64,000 bases of DNA, from NCBI RefSeq assembly GCF_013282745.1, contig NZ_CP054044.1, positions 1,116,001 through 1,180,000 of the forward strand, in the 5' to 3' direction. This DNA is from Yersinia bercovieri ATCC 43970 (GTDB lineage: Bacteria > Pseudomonadota > Gammaproteobacteria > Enterobacterales > Enterobacteriaceae). The notes below the pieces were generated by a model, which saw only the letters and a program-made list of their open reading frames with translations, had not been told where the DNA came from and searched no databases. Position 1 is the first letter of the stretch, and each line of letters starts with the position of its first letter. Position numbers and translations under genes: made by a program. Of this stretch, positions 1-10,815 are shown in pieces.

Positions 1-1
1 T

Positions 2-79
2 GGAAAGATGGGGCTGGCAATGGAGCTGATTATGGCCCCGTTAGTGCAGCAACTACTGGAGGGCAAGACGATCGGCTAA
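2..79 (+). CDS. prkB: PrkB, phosphoribulokinase-like protein, 3' end only
   Basis: The first bases read in frame 2 as a C-terminal tail (GKMGLAMELIMAPLVQQLL...) ending at TAA 77-79. This matches my memory of the end of enterobacterial PrkB, a P-loop kinase resembling phosphoribulokinase whose role in non-autotrophs is unknown. The position next to yhfA and crp is the same as in E. coli, which supports the call. Only about 25 residues are in the window, so nothing can be said about the catalytic part. It converges on yhfA. Confidence 0.75.
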   Translation, partial: GKMGLAMELIMAPLVQQLLEGKTIG

Positions 80-155
80 TCTCCTTCGTTTCTGGCGTTG
101 CGATGATGCTGGCTGCAACACCAGGAACGTTGAACATCACTAGGGTGCTGATTAA

Positions 156-563
156 CTAGGCAATTTCACGAATTTCAAAACTGTGGGTAATGGTCGCCGC
201 TTTACCCAACATCAGGGAGACGGAGCAGTATTTCTCTGCTGACAGCTCAACCGCACGCTCAACAATTTTGTCAGTAAGCCCCTTACCGCTGACAATAAAG
301 TGCAAATTGATTTGCGTAAACAGACGCGGTGCTTCTTCGCGACGCTGAGAGGTTAACGTGACCTCACAATCGCGCACATCGTTACGCCCTTTTTGCAAAA
401 TAGAGACCACATCAATCGCGCTGCAGCCACCTGCTGACATCAACAACATCTCCATCGGGCTAGGTGCTTTATCACCGGCATTTCCATCCATCAAAACTTG
501 ATGTCCTGACGCCGATTCACCCAAAAATGTCAGCCCCTCAACCCACTTTACACGTGCCTGCAT
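156..563 (-). CDS. yhfA: YhfA, OsmC/Ohr-family protein
   Basis: A 135-residue protein of the usual OsmC-family length. The segment GDKAPSPMEMLLMSAGGCSA (about residues 29-48) carries the family pattern P-x-E-x-L-L with the conserved helix cysteine; a second cysteine lies near residue 112 (KYCSVSLML). OsmC/Ohr proteins are cytoplasmic thiol peroxidases acting on organic hydroperoxides, but the physiological substrate of the YhfA branch is not known. A GGGAG ribosome site sits 8 bases before the ATG. The gene is divergent from crp, the conserved enterobacterial arrangement. Confidence 0.9.
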   Translation of the reverse strand: MQARVKWVEGLTFLGESASGHQVLMDGNAGDKAPSPMEMLLMSAGGCSAIDVVSILQKGRNDVRDCEVTLTSQRREEAPRLFTQINLHFIVSGKGLTDKIVERAVELSAEKYCSVSLMLGKAATITHSFEIREIA

Positions 564-896
564 AACACTCGCTCCCAGTTAATTTTTCTGATCCAGACTA
601 CCCTTTCATTTAGAAACTGGCAATGTAACCCGATGTTCATCATGCTGAAGCGATACAACACAAGACACTGACCTCATCCTGTGCTACAAACAGAACCGAA
701 AGTGTTGTTTCTAGAATTAAATAGGGTAGCTCCCAATACTCAGTGAAGGGTTTCTATCCAGTACGTATCTTGGCTATACCTTTCGGCAATTGAGCAAATT
801 AATATGCTAAAAGAAAGTGTATTTTAAAAGCACGCCGTACAGGGAACTCTGAGCCCTGTTAAGTTAGGCAGCGATAACAACAGAGGATAACAGCGA
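564..896. promoter_or_regulatory. Divergent yhfA/crp control region
   Basis: These 333 bases separate divergent yhfA and crp and must hold both promoters and the long crp leader. The AT-rich part (about 600-850) has several possible -10 elements. In E. coli this region holds CRP and Fis autoregulatory sites, but I could not find a convincing TGTGA-N6-TCACA site by eye and do not mark one. The crp ribosome site AGAGGATAA lies just before the start at 897. Confidence 0.5.
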
Positions 897-1529
897 ATGG
901 TTCTCGGCAAGCCACAAACAGACCCGACTCTCGAATGGTTCCTGTCTCATTGCCATATCCACAAATACCCATCGAAGAGTACGCTAATTCACCAAGGTGA
1001 AAAGGCCGAAACGCTTTACTACATCGTGAAAGGCTCCGTTGCGGTGCTGATTAAAGATGAAGAGGGTAAAGAGATGATTCTCTCCTATTTAAACCAAGGG
1101 GATTTCATCGGCGAGCTTGGATTATTTGAAGAAGGCCAAGAGCGTAGTGCCTGGGTTAGAGCAAAAACCGCCTGTGAAGTGGCTGAAATTTCTTACAAAA
1201 AATTCCGTCAGTTGATTCAGGTAAATCCAGATATCTTGATGCGCCTCTCTTCACAAATGGCGAACCGCCTTCAGATTACATCCGAGAAAGTGGGTAACCT
1301 CGCTTTCCTTGATGTCACTGGGCGCATTGCACAAACGCTGCTTAACCTGGCAAAACAACCTGATGCCATGACCCACCCAGATGGGATGCAGATTAAGATT
1401 ACCCGCCAGGAAATTGGTCAGATAGTTGGCTGTTCCCGCGAAACTGTGGGGCGGATACTAAAAATGCTGGAAGATCAGAACTTGATCTCCGCACACGGTA
1501 AAACGATTGTCGTTTACGGCACCCGTTAA
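897..1529 (+). CDS. crp: CRP, cAMP receptor protein, global transcription regulator
   Basis: A 210-residue protein, exactly the E. coli CRP length and nearly identical to it by recall. Residues 1-135 form the cAMP-binding beta-roll, with the phosphate-binding cassette [18 protein letters not shown] around 72-89. The long dimer helix follows (about 110-137). The C-terminal winged helix-turn-helix has the recognition segment [13 protein letters not shown] (about 179-191). The dimer binds cAMP and activates catabolic promoters, plausibly including some in this window (mal genes and the GH4 locus). The start is fixed by the AGAGGATAA ribosome site. Confidence 0.98.
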   Translation: MVLGKPQTDPTLEWFLSHCHIHKYPSKSTLIHQGEKAETLYYIVKGSVAVLIKDEEGKEMILSYLNQGDFIGELGLFEEGQERSAWVRAKTACEVAEISYKKFRQLIQVNPDILMRLSSQMANRLQITSEKVGNLAFLDVTGRIAQTLLNLAKQPDAMTHPDGMQIKITRQEIGQIVGCSRETVGRILKMLEDQNLISAHGKTIVVYGTR

Positions 1530-1539
1530 TTCCCTATAA

Positions 1540-1570
1540 ACCGGTGCCGATACCCTCGGCATCGGTTTTC
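1540..1570 (+). terminator. Rho-independent terminator of crp
   Basis: A GC-rich hairpin (ACCGGTGCCGA / TCGGCATCGGT with a five-base loop) is followed directly by TTTTC, starting 11 bases after the crp stop. This separates crp from yhfK. Confidence 0.85.
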
Positions 1571-1606
1571 TCAATCTTTTGTGATTAATAAATTTCTGGG
1601 GCCTAA

Positions 1607-3739
1607 ATGAAGTGGCAACGGGTTATTTATCATCCTGAAGTAAACTATGCATTACGCCAAACATTAGTTCTCTGCCTGCCAGCAGCCCTAGGCTTTGCTA
1701 TCGGCGAGCTGCGACTCGGACTGATGTTCTCCCTGATACCCGCGTGTTGCAATATTGCCTCGCTGGATACACCGCACCAACACTTCTTCCGGCGGCTGAT
1801 TATTGGTGGCGCGCTCTTTACACTGAGCAGCTTCCTGACCCAGCAGCTGTTGCTGTGGCACATTCCCTTGCCGTGGATCATGCTCGGGCTAGCACTGGTG
1901 CTCGGTGTCAACGGCGCAATCAGCCCCCTCCATGGCCACTTGTTGCCCGCCGCGTTAATCGCCGCAATATTCAGCCTAAGTATGGTTGGTCGCGCACCTA
2001 TCTGGCAAGCACCCCTGTTGTGCGCTGTCGGAACACTCTGGTACGGCCTCTTTAACTGGCTGTGGTTCCGGTTATGCAGAGACCAGCCGATCCGTGAGCC
2101 ACTAAGCCAGCTTTATCATTTACTGGCAGATTATTGCGACGCTAAATACAACCTACTCTCCCAGCATGTAGAGCCGGAAAAGGCGCTCCCCCCGTTGCTT
2201 GATCGGCAACAGGGGATAATGGACAAAATTAATCAGCTTTATCAGCAATTTAACTTAATCAACAATGCCACCAAGGCGGAGCGCAAACGGCTATTGGGGC
2301 TATTTCAGATGGCGCTCGACCTGCAAGAGCACATTACTGCGGCGCTGAATCAGTCAGATAGAGTGCGAGACCTCTTGGAGCATAGTCGGATAGAGGAGGT
2401 ACTTCGCCGCAATACGCAGATTATCTCAGCCCAAATGCGCGTTATTGCCGATGATATTCTCTATCACCACCGTGCTAAGCGAAATTTCACCGCCGGCGAT
2501 GCGCTGGTTGAACTGGAAGAGATAGCCCAGCAGCACCCCAATAATCCAGTGGCGCAATTTTGCTACTACCATACCAGCCACGTTATCCAGATCCTGAGTG
2601 ACCGACGCCCGCTGTATGAGCGCGAGTTGATCTCCAGTCAGCAACCGCAGCCATTTTGGCCCGCCCTTGTCAGTTACCTCTCATTTAAGTCTGGTGCGCT
2701 GCGCGCTGCCGCACGACTGGGGGTGACACTGGCCGCAGGCAGCTATATTGGTGCCTTGATGCACCTGCCAAAACCTTATTGGATCTTACTCACCGTGATG
2801 TTGGTGGTACAAAACGGCTATAACGCGACTAAGGTGCGCATCTATCACCGCGCCCTCGGGACACTGATCGGGCTGGTGTTGGCGGCAGGTTTGCTGCATT
2901 TACAGATGCCGGAGGGGGTGACACTGGGCATTATGTTGCTGATCACACTGGTGGCCTATCTGGTGCAACGTAACAACTACGGGCTAGCGGTTATTGGTCG
3001 AACCATCACGGCGGTGTATATCTTGCAGCTATTAACCGGTGATGGCGCTGACTTTTTAGTCCCACGTCTGCTGGATACCTTAATTGGTTGTGCGCTGGCC
3101 TTTGCCAGCACCTTATGGCTGTGGCCTCAGTGGCAGAGCGGGTTGCTGCGTAAAAATGCCCATCAGGCACTCAGCGCTTACCAGCAGATCCTGCGCTTGT
3201 TGCTGGCCCCACACCCTGATATTACCCAGCTCTCCTATGAACGTATTGAGGTGAACAAAGCCAGTAATACCGTCTTAAGCTCACTGAATCAGGCGATGCA
3301 AGAGCCGGGATTCAACTCAAAATATTTAGCGGATATGCGGCTGTGGGCGACCCATAGCGAGTTGATTGTTGGACATATCAACGAAATGACTATTCTTACG
3401 CGGGAACATCCATTAACTGAATCAACCACGCCGCCTGAGGCGGGTCACAACCTCATGAGTGTCGCGCTAGCGACAGAGTATTTGCAGCTATGTGAGATGG
3501 CGATTCAGCAGTGCCAGCAGCGGCTAGAATCAGACAGCTGCGAGGGGAGTGATGATTTTGTGCAAGCACCGGATGTGGCCGTCGACACGCAAATATCTGA
3601 ACTGGAACGAAATTTGCGGCGTATCCTGTCACATTTAAGTGTTATGCATACCGTGTCGTCGATGGCCTGGCAGCAGCAGCCCCACCACGGTATTTGGCGC
3701 AGCCGGAAGTTGCGGGATCAGACGTTTACCGGAGAGTAA
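1607..3739 (+). CDS. yhfK: YhfK, FUSC-family inner-membrane protein
   Basis: A 710-residue membrane protein with the FUSC (YccS/YhfK) layout. An N-terminal bundle of hydrophobic segments (about 20-155) is followed by a cytoplasmic helical region (about 160-360), a second membrane bundle (about 365-505) and a soluble C-terminal helical domain. The family is related to aromatic-acid exporters such as AaeB, but no substrate is established for YhfK. The position after crp is as in E. coli, where the gene is also uncharacterised. Its stop is two bases from the stop of convergent argD. Confidence 0.92.
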   Translation: MKWQRVIYHPEVNYALRQTLVLCLPAALGFAIGELRLGLMFSLIPACCNIASLDTPHQHFFRRLIIGGALFTLSSFLTQQLLLWHIPLPWIMLGLALVLGVNGAISPLHGHLLPAALIAAIFSLSMVGRAPIWQAPLLCAVGTLWYGLFNWLWFRLCRDQPIREPLSQLYHLLADYCDAKYNLLSQHVEPEKALPPLLDRQQGIMDKINQLYQQFNLINNATKAERKRLLGLFQMALDLQEHITAALNQSDRVRDLLEHSRIEEVLRRNTQIISAQMRVIADDILYHHRAKRNFTAGDALVELEEIAQQHPNNPVAQFCYYHTSHVIQILSDRRPLYERELISSQQPQPFWPALVSYLSFKSGALRAAARLGVTLAAGSYIGALMHLPKPYWILLTVMLVVQNGYNATKVRIYHRALGTLIGLVLAAGLLHLQMPEGVTLGIMLLITLVAYLVQRNNYGLAVIGRTITAVYILQLLTGDGADFLVPRLLDTLIGCALAFASTLWLWPQWQSGLLRKNAHQALSAYQQILRLLLAPHPDITQLSYERIEVNKASNTVLSSLNQAMQEPGFNSKYLADMRLWATHSELIVGHINEMTILTREHPLTESTTPPEAGHNLMSVALATEYLQLCEMAIQQCQQRLESDSCEGSDDFVQAPDVAVDTQISELERNLRRILSHLSVMHTVSSMAWQQQPHHGIWRSRKLRDQTFTGE

Positions 3740-3741
3740 AT

Positions 3742-4980
<1,239 letters not shown>

Positions 4981-5008
4981 TTATCCATTGAGCCGCCAAC
5001 TACTGACG

Positions 5009-5047
5009 AATGAAAATATAATCACAAAATATGCATAAAAAATCACA
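5009..5047 (-). promoter_or_regulatory. Double ArgR operator (two ARG boxes, 3-bp spacing) upstream of argD
   Basis: Two 18-bp sequences, AATGAAAATATAATCACA (5009-5026) and TATGCATAAAAAATCACA (5030-5047), each resemble the ARG-box consensus AATGAATAATTATTCATA (about 12 matches each by eye) and are separated by exactly 3 bp. Paired boxes with 3-bp spacing are the standard site for the ArgR-arginine hexamer. They lie 47 bases upstream of the argD start, where repression would be expected. Confidence 0.75.
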
Positions 5048-5095
5048 AGCAAGCAAACAAAAAAATTACTTTATTGATGGGGGAAACTTAACCTG

Positions 5096-5671
5096 CTAAT
5101 TTTTAAGGAAATTAGCCAATAATTGATGTCCCTGCTCGCTGAGAATGCTCTCCGGATGAAACTGCACGCCCTCCAGTGGCAAGGTGCGATGGCGGATACC
5201 CATGATTTCATCCATTGCGCCCTCTCGCTCCGTCCATGCGGTCAGCTCAAAACAGGCGGGTAGTGAATCGGCGTCAATGACTAATGAGTGATAGCGAGTC
5301 ACCGTCAGCGGCTGATTCAGCCCTTGGAAAACCCCTTGATTATTATGGCAAATCGCGGTGGTCTTGCCATGCATCACCTGCCGCGCCCGCACAATACGCG
5401 CACCAAAAGCTTGCCCTAGCGCCTGATGGCCCAGGCAAACCCCCAGTATTGGTAATTTACCGGCAAAATGGCTGATAGCCGCCAACGAAATCCCCGCCTC
5501 ATTCGGCGTGCAAGGGCCGGGCGAGATCACCAAATGTGATGGCGATAACCGTTCAATATCAGCCAGTTGCACCTCATCATTACGTTTAACCACCACCGCA
5601 ACCCCCAGTTCACAAAAATACTGGTAGAGGTTGTAGGTAAATGAATCGTAATTATCGATTAATAACAGCAT
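5096..5671 (-). CDS. pabA: PabA, aminodeoxychorismate synthase glutamine amidotransferase subunit
   Basis: A 191-residue class I glutamine amidotransferase. The catalytic cysteine is C79 in [15 protein letters not shown], the His/Glu pair is H172/E174 in FHPESILS, and the oxyanion segment is SPGPCTP near 50-55. With PabB it supplies ammonia to chorismate for 4-aminobenzoate in folate synthesis. TrpG anthranilate synthase subunits are close relatives, but the place next to argD identifies PabA. The gene starts 20 bases after yjgR ends. Confidence 0.95.
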   Translation of the reverse strand: MLLLIDNYDSFTYNLYQYFCELGVAVVVKRNDEVQLADIERLSPSHLVISPGPCTPNEAGISLAAISHFAGKLPILGVCLGHQALGQAFGARIVRARQVMHGKTTAICHNNQGVFQGLNQPLTVTRYHSLVIDADSLPACFELTAWTEREGAMDEIMGIRHRTLPLEGVQFHPESILSEQGHQLLANFLKN

Positions 5672-5691
5672 TTCATATCCAAAAATTCAGC

Positions 5692-7209
5692 CTAGCGCTT
5701 ACGCCCACCGGTAATTGACCCCAGAACGCCGCGCAGAATTTGTCGACCCAAGTCGCGTGCCATGCTTTTGGCGGCGGTTTGGACAATTCCATCACGCTTG
5801 CCGCCCCGTGGGCCAGTAGAACCAAACAGTAAATCATTTAGCCCCCCCATCAAACCGCCGCCACTTTGCTGTTCAGTGGGTTGCTGAGGGGCCGCCGCCT
5901 CCCCAGGTGCTGCACTCCCCATCGTGGAGAAGCCGCCTGCGGATAATTTCTCATAGGCAGATTCGCGGTCGACCATCTCTTCATAGCGGCCATAGAGTGG
6001 GGAATGATTGATGGCGTGATTACGTGCTGCTGCATCCAATGCTCCCATTTTTGATTGTGGGGCGATAACCATGCCTCGCGCCACCACATTGGGCCGCCCT
6101 TTCTCGTCGAGGAAGGAGATCAGCGCTTCACCGACAGCCAACTCGGTAATCACTTGTTCAGCACTGAAAGCGGGGTTAGCGCGCATGGTTTGTGCCGCCG
6201 CTTTCACCGCCTTTTGGTCGCGCGGGGTAAAGGCACGCAGCGCATGTTGCACGCGGTTGCCCAGCTGGCCCAGGATCTTATCTGGAATATCTAGCGGGTT
6301 TTGTGTCACGAAATAGATGCCGACGCCTTTTGAGCGAATCAGCCGCACCACTTGCTCAACTTTATCCACCAGTGCCGTAGGGGCATCGGTGAAGAGCAAG
6401 TGGGCCTCGTCAAAGAAGAAGACCAGTTTAGGTTTTTCGACATCACCCACTTCCGGAAGCTGCTCAAACAGCTCTGCCAACAGCCAAAGCAGGAAAACGG
6501 CATATAACTTGGGCTGATTGATCAGCCGATCCGCCGCCAGCAGGTTGATAACCCCCTGCCCATTGCTGTCGGTCTGCATTAAATCGTGAATATCCAGCAT
6601 CGGCTCACCAAAGAATTGATTCGCCCCCTGCTCTTCTAAGGTCAGTAGACCCCGCTGAATGGCCCCAATCGAAGCGGGGGTGATATTGCCATATTGGGTG
6701 CGGAACTGTTTGGCATTGTCGCCGACGAATTGCACGATGGCGCGGAGATCTTTCATGTCCAGCAGTAGTAGGCCGTTGTCGTCCGCGATTTTAAACACTA
6801 ATTGCAGTACGCCGCTTTGCACATCATTTAGATCAAGCAGACGGCCCAGCAGCAGGGGGCCAAGGTCAGAGATGGTGGCGCGGATTGGATGACCTTTTTC
6901 CGCGAAAATATCCCACGGCACAATCGGACATGCCTGCGGCTGCCAGTCAGTGACACCTATCGCCGCCAGGCGGGATTGCAGTTTCTCCGAAGCGACACCT
7001 TCAGCACCAATGCCGGAGAGATCCCCTTTCACATCCGCCAGAAACACCGGCACACCAATGCGGGAGAATTGCTCGGCCATCTTTTGCAAAGTGACGGTTT
7101 TACCAGTCCCCGTCGCCCCGGTAATCAAGCCATGGCGGTTTGCCAGTGCCGATAAAATCACCAAATCTTGTGCCGGCACAGCTTTCCCGATAAGTAATGT
7201 TTCGCTCAT
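5692..7209 (-). CDS. yjgR: YjgR, HerA-like P-loop ATPase (DUF853)
   Basis: A 505-residue protein with a Walker A motif [15 protein letters not shown] (about residues 31-45), a Walker B-like strand [13 protein letters not shown] (about 260-272) and a sensor region [32 protein letters not shown] typical of HerA/FtsK-type ATPases. This matches E. coli YjgR, whose function is not established. The C-terminus is rich in Gly, Pro and Gln, then basic. In E. coli the fic-yhfG pair sits here and yjgR is elsewhere, so this is a difference in gene content. The gene lies between ppiA and pabA on the same strand. Confidence 0.9.
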   Translation of the reverse strand: MSETLLIGKAVPAQDLVILSALANRHGLITGATGTGKTVTLQKMAEQFSRIGVPVFLADVKGDLSGIGAEGVASEKLQSRLAAIGVTDWQPQACPIVPWDIFAEKGHPIRATISDLGPLLLGRLLDLNDVQSGVLQLVFKIADDNGLLLLDMKDLRAIVQFVGDNAKQFRTQYGNITPASIGAIQRGLLTLEEQGANQFFGEPMLDIHDLMQTDSNGQGVINLLAADRLINQPKLYAVFLLWLLAELFEQLPEVGDVEKPKLVFFFDEAHLLFTDAPTALVDKVEQVVRLIRSKGVGIYFVTQNPLDIPDKILGQLGNRVQHALRAFTPRDQKAVKAAAQTMRANPAFSAEQVITELAVGEALISFLDEKGRPNVVARGMVIAPQSKMGALDAAARNHAINHSPLYGRYEEMVDRESAYEKLSAGGFSTMGSAAPGEAAAPQQPTEQQSGGGLMGGLNDLLFGSTGPRGGKRDGIVQTAAKSMARDLGRQILRGVLGSITGGRKR

Positions 7210-7305
7210 AAATTCTTCACCCCATCGCCGCTAGATAATTGATTATAAGCATGCCATTGGCGCAAACGGATTAATTTATGTCGGAATGGGATTTGGGTAT
7301 GAATC

Positions 7306-7334
7306 AGCCAGCTTTCGGGGAATGAAAGCTGGCT
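7306..7334 (-). terminator. Hairpin after ppiA, probable terminator
   Basis: A perfect 11-bp stem (AGCCAGCTTTC / GAAAGCTGGCT, seven-base loop) starts eight bases past the ppiA stop. No clear T-run follows on the minus strand, so it may be a weak or Rho-assisted terminator or an mRNA 3'-end stabiliser. Confidence 0.55.
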
Positions 7335-7341
7335 TAACCAA

Positions 7342-7911
7342 TTAAGGCAACACTTTCGCTGACAGGATAGTGATCGGCTTAACAGGCACATTCTGATACG
7401 GGCCGACGTTTTCCGTCTGAACCTGGGAGATTTTCTCTACCACATCCATGCCTTTTACCACTTTACCGAACACGGCATAACCAAAGTCACGTTGGCCATG
7501 ATCGAGGAAAGCATTGTCTGCTACGTTGAGGAAAAACTGGCTGGTGGCGCTATCTTTATCTGCGGTACGGGCCATCGAGATGGTGCCACGCAGGTTGCGC
7601 AAGCCATTATCCGCTTCGTTTTTGATTGGCGTTTTAGCGGTTTTTTGTTTGAAATCAGCGGTAAAGCCGCCACCCTGAACCATAAAACCAGGAATAACAC
7701 GGTGGAAAATGGTGTTGTTGTAGTAGCCGTTATTGACGTAATCAACGAAGTTTTGTGTTGAAATCGGGGCCTTCTGGCTATTGAGTTCCAACTCAATATT
7801 CCCAACCGACGTCGTTAACAGCACATGAGGTTCACCGGCAGCTAAAGCGGCGGGCGCCACGGCGCTTAGGGAACAAAGTGCGATGAAGGTCACTAAAGTA
7901 CGTTTGAACAT
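7342..7911 (-). CDS. ppiA: PpiA, periplasmic peptidyl-prolyl cis-trans isomerase (cyclophilin A)
   Basis: A 189-residue cyclophilin. The N-terminus [28 protein letters not shown] is a signal peptide with likely cleavage after ALA, giving a periplasmic enzyme. The core contains [41 protein letters not shown] and [14 protein letters not shown], covering the active-site Arg, Phe and Gln of the family. It catalyses proline isomerisation in periplasmic protein folding. A GTAAA-N5-GTAAA site about 80 bases upstream suggests control by the CpxAR envelope stress system, as known for E. coli ppiA. Confidence 0.96.
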   Translation of the reverse strand: MFKRTLVTFIALCSLSAVAPAALAAGEPHVLLTTSVGNIELELNSQKAPISTQNFVDYVNNGYYNNTIFHRVIPGFMVQGGGFTADFKQKTAKTPIKNEADNGLRNLRGTISMARTADKDSATSQFFLNVADNAFLDHGQRDFGYAVFGKVVKGMDVVEKISQVQTENVGPYQNVPVKPITILSAKVLP

Positions 7912-7989
7912 TACCGGTTCCTTTCTGTGGGGTACAAACAGCGGAAAAGCGCTTTGATTCTAGAGAGCTAACCCGCGTAATGCCACCCA

Positions 7990-8004
7990 TTTACCGTTTT
8001 TTAC
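7990..8004 (-). promoter_or_regulatory. CpxR box upstream of ppiA
   Basis: On the minus strand the sequence is GTAAAAAACGGTAAA, a perfect GTAAA-N5-GTAAA direct repeat, the CpxR consensus. It is 79 bases upstream of the ppiA ATG. E. coli ppiA is an established member of the Cpx regulon, so family knowledge agrees. Confidence 0.75.
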
Positions 8005-8118
8005 GTAACAAAATGCGCATTTTCGCTGAAAACATGTCACTTCTATCAATAAGCGGCACAATAGCGATTAGTTAGCCAAATTAACTCATCATCACATTCC
8101 ACAGCAACAGTGAAATTC

Positions 8119-8134
8119 TGCAACTGAGATCACG
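8119..8134 (+). promoter_or_regulatory. Possible CRP site before the 6-phospho-beta-glucosidase gene
   Basis: TGCAACTGAGATCACG keeps most of the CRP half-sites (TGxxA-N6-TCACx). It lies 146 bases upstream of the GH4 gene inside the 353-base ppiA/GH4 divergent region. Catabolite control of such a gene is expected, but this is one degenerate site found by eye. Confidence 0.35.
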
Positions 8135-8217
8135 TATTGCTGATTCTCTGACTCACTCTCTGCCGTTTTTGCGAGAAATATCCCATTTTGTTTCTGGTTA
8201 ATCGTTAATCTGCCTTC

Positions 8218-8237
8218 AAATGAGAGCGCTCTCATTT
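8218..8237. promoter_or_regulatory. Perfect 20-bp LacI/GalR-type operator
   Basis: AAATGAGAGCGCTCTCATTT is a perfect palindrome with the central CG step typical of LacI/GalR-family operators. It ends 27 bases before the GH4 start codon. The LacI-family gene two features downstream is the obvious candidate repressor (inference). Confidence 0.8.
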
Positions 8238-8264
8238 CTAATTCATCCATTTTGAGACCAAATT

Positions 8265-9578
8265 ATGAAAACCTTTAAAATTGCCATTATTGGTGGCGGT
8301 AGTAGCTATACCCCTGAGTTGGTTGATGGGCTGATTCAGCGCATTGACCAGTTGCCGGTCACTGAGTTGGCCTTGGCTGATGTCGAATTGGGTCGCCAAA
8401 AAGTGGAGATTATCGCCGCCCTGACCCGCAGAATGTTGGATCGGCACGGGTTGGAGCAGGTGAAAGTCAGCGTTCACTTCTCGCTGGATACGGCCATCGA
8501 AGGGGCCAGTTTTGTGTTGACCCAATTCCGTGTCGGCCAGCTCCCTGCTCGGGCGGCAGATGAACGTTTGGGGCTAAAATATAACCTGCTTGGCCAGGAG
8601 ACCACCGGTGTCGGCGGTTTTGCCAAAGCACTGCGCACCATTCCGGTGATGCTGGATATTGCCGCTAAAGTCGAGCGACTGGCACCGGAGGCCTGGATCA
8701 TTAACTTCACCAATCCCGCCGGGATTGTCACCGAAGCGGTGACCCGTTATAGCAAAGCGAAAATTATCGGTTTGTGTAATGTCCCGATCAGCATGCATCA
8801 TATGATCGCCAATTTACTGAATGCGCCTTATGAAGATATCCAGCTGCGCTTCGCCGGACTCAACCATATGGTGTGGGTGCATGAGGTGTTGCAGCAGGGT
8901 AAAAATGTGACCACCAATGTGATGGATATGCTGTGCGACGGTGCTTCGTTGACCATGAACAATATCAAGGAAGCGCCATGGCCGCCGGAATTCCTGCGAG
9001 CAATGGGAGCTATCCCTTGCCCGTATCATCGCTATTTCTACCAGACTCAGGATATGCTGGCAGAAGAGATGGCTGCAGCCGCTGAGCGCGGCACGCGCGC
9101 GGAACAGGTGATGCAAGTAGAAAAAGAGCTGTTCGATCTGTACGCTGATCCCCATCTGGACAGCAAACCTGAGCAGCTCAGCTTCCGTGGCGGATCATTT
9201 TATTCTGAAGTTGCGCTGGAACTCATTCGTGCTATTTATAATAATTTAGGTACGCAATTAGTTGTGAATACGACAAACCGTGGGGCGATTCGCGGTTTAT
9301 CCGACTGTTCTGTGGTAGAAACAAACTGTATTGTCGATGCACAAGGTGCTCATCCACTCACTTTCGGCCCCTTACCTGTGGCGATGCATGGGTTAACGCA
9401 GCAAGTAAAAGCCTATGAACGTCTGACCATTGAAGCCGCAGTACACGGCGATCGCCGCAGTGCCTTATTAGCGCTAGTGACTAACCCACTGATTGCTAAC
9501 GCGAGCATTGCTCAGCCGCTACTGGAAGAGGTTCTACAGGTCAATAAACCTTATTTGCCTCAGTTCGCAGATTTGTGA
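8265..9578 (+). CDS. 6-phospho-beta-glucosidase, glycoside hydrolase family 4
   Basis: A 437-residue GH4 enzyme of the LicH/CelF type. The N-terminus KIAIIGGGSSYTPELVDGL (about 5-23) is the NAD-binding fold. C171 in GLCNVPISMHH and H201 in AGLNHMVWVHE match the Mn2+-binding Cys/His pair of the family. GH4 enzymes cleave phosphorylated beta-glucosides (cellobiose-, arbutin- or salicin-6-phosphate) by an NAD+/Mn2+ redox mechanism. A LacI-type operator precedes it and a LacI-family gene follows. No PTS transporter lies nearby, so the phosphorylated substrate must come from a transporter encoded elsewhere. Exact substrate unknown. Confidence 0.9.
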   Translation: MKTFKIAIIGGGSSYTPELVDGLIQRIDQLPVTELALADVELGRQKVEIIAALTRRMLDRHGLEQVKVSVHFSLDTAIEGASFVLTQFRVGQLPARAADERLGLKYNLLGQETTGVGGFAKALRTIPVMLDIAAKVERLAPEAWIINFTNPAGIVTEAVTRYSKAKIIGLCNVPISMHHMIANLLNAPYEDIQLRFAGLNHMVWVHEVLQQGKNVTTNVMDMLCDGASLTMNNIKEAPWPPEFLRAMGAIPCPYHRYFYQTQDMLAEEMAAAAERGTRAEQVMQVEKELFDLYADPHLDSKPEQLSFRGGSFYSEVALELIRAIYNNLGTQLVVNTTNRGAIRGLSDCSVVETNCIVDAQGAHPLTFGPLPVAMHGLTQQVKAYERLTIEAAVHGDRRSALLALVTNPLIANASIAQPLLEEVLQVNKPYLPQFADL

Positions 9579-9612
9579 TGTTAAGTTAGCTATTGTGGCG
9601 ACTTTTAAATTG

Positions 9613-9737
<125 letters not shown>

Positions 9738-9750
9738 ATGGGAGAAAGAA

Positions 9751-10737
9751 ATGGTAACACTGGAAGATGTCGCGGTATTAGCCGGGGTTTCCCGTGCTAC
9801 GGTTTCCCGCGTGGTCAACGGTGATACCAATGTCAAAGCCCTGACTCGCGAAAAGGTGGAACAAGCGGTAGCGGTATTGGGTTACACCCCAAACCCTGCC
9901 GCGCGCGCATTGGCATCAAGTCAAAGTCATACGCTCGGCTTGGTGACCACCTCCTATCGAGGCGGCTTCTTTGGTGCATTGATGGATTTTGTGCAAACGG
10001 AAGCTGAGTCTCAGGGTAAACAGCTATTAGTCACTCAGGGGCGGGATAATGCGGATAAAGAGTGGCAGGCTATTCAGCGCCTGTATAACTTACGCTGTGA
10101 CGGCTTGATCCTCCATGTCCGTTTTCTCAGTGATGAAAGGCTGCGTCAGTTGGCGGTCGCAGACCGCTCATTCGTGTTGCTCGATAGGTTAGTTCCCGGT
10201 CTTGAAGCCCGTTGTGTGACCTTCGATCACCGCCGCGCCAGTCAAATGGCAACTCAGGTGCTTATCGATGCGGGTCATCGGCGTATTGCGTGCATTAGTG
10301 GTTCCGCGCAGCGCCACTCCAGCGAGTTGCGCCGTCAGGGATTTATCGACGCCATGCAATCGGCAGGTTTGACACCAATCGCCTGTGTTGAAGGGGTTTA
10401 TGATCTGGAGAGTGGCTATCAGCGTGCTGACGAGATCCTCAATCAGCCCCACTTACCGACGGCCATTTATTGCTGCAATGAAGAGATGGCCATTGGTGCA
10501 CTGCTGGCTATCAATAAGCACCATTTGCAGGTGCCGCAGGATATCTCATTAATTTGCTACGACAGTGGCGAACGCGCACCTTTCGTCTGCCCTGCATTAA
10601 CCAGTCTGCATTTTCCCATCGTTGAGATGGCGCAATTTGCCACGCAACTCCTGATTAACCCGCAGACACCACCAGCCAGTTTCCCACCAGCGATTATCAT
10701 GCGCGATTCGGTGATGCCACCCAACCCGTCCCGCTAA
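9751..10737 (+). CDS. LacI/GalR-family transcriptional regulator
   Basis: A 328-residue repressor. The N-terminal helix-turn-helix and hinge VTLEDVAVLAGVSRATVSRV (about 2-21) with PNPAARALASSQSHTLGLVT are canonical LacI/GalR. The rest is a periplasmic-binding-protein-like effector domain (HTLGLV... to ...SLHFPIVEMAQFA). It resembles AscG, the E. coli regulator of beta-glucoside genes, but I cannot distinguish AscG from other members by eye. It probably represses the upstream GH4 gene through the palindrome at 8218-8237. The ribosome site GGGAGAAAGAA precedes the ATG and lies just beyond the ERIC. Confidence 0.88.
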   Translation: MVTLEDVAVLAGVSRATVSRVVNGDTNVKALTREKVEQAVAVLGYTPNPAARALASSQSHTLGLVTTSYRGGFFGALMDFVQTEAESQGKQLLVTQGRDNADKEWQAIQRLYNLRCDGLILHVRFLSDERLRQLAVADRSFVLLDRLVPGLEARCVTFDHRRASQMATQVLIDAGHRRIACISGSAQRHSSELRRQGFIDAMQSAGLTPIACVEGVYDLESGYQRADEILNQPHLPTAIYCCNEEMAIGALLAINKHHLQVPQDISLICYDSGERAPFVCPALTSLHFPIVEMAQFATQLLINPQTPPASFPPAIIMRDSVMPPNPSR

Positions 10738-10815
10738 TTGAAACAGCGTGGCAAGCAACTGCCACGCCGCTCTCTTGCTAATGGCGACCCCCAACGCCAA
10801 GGGGGAAATAAGCCC

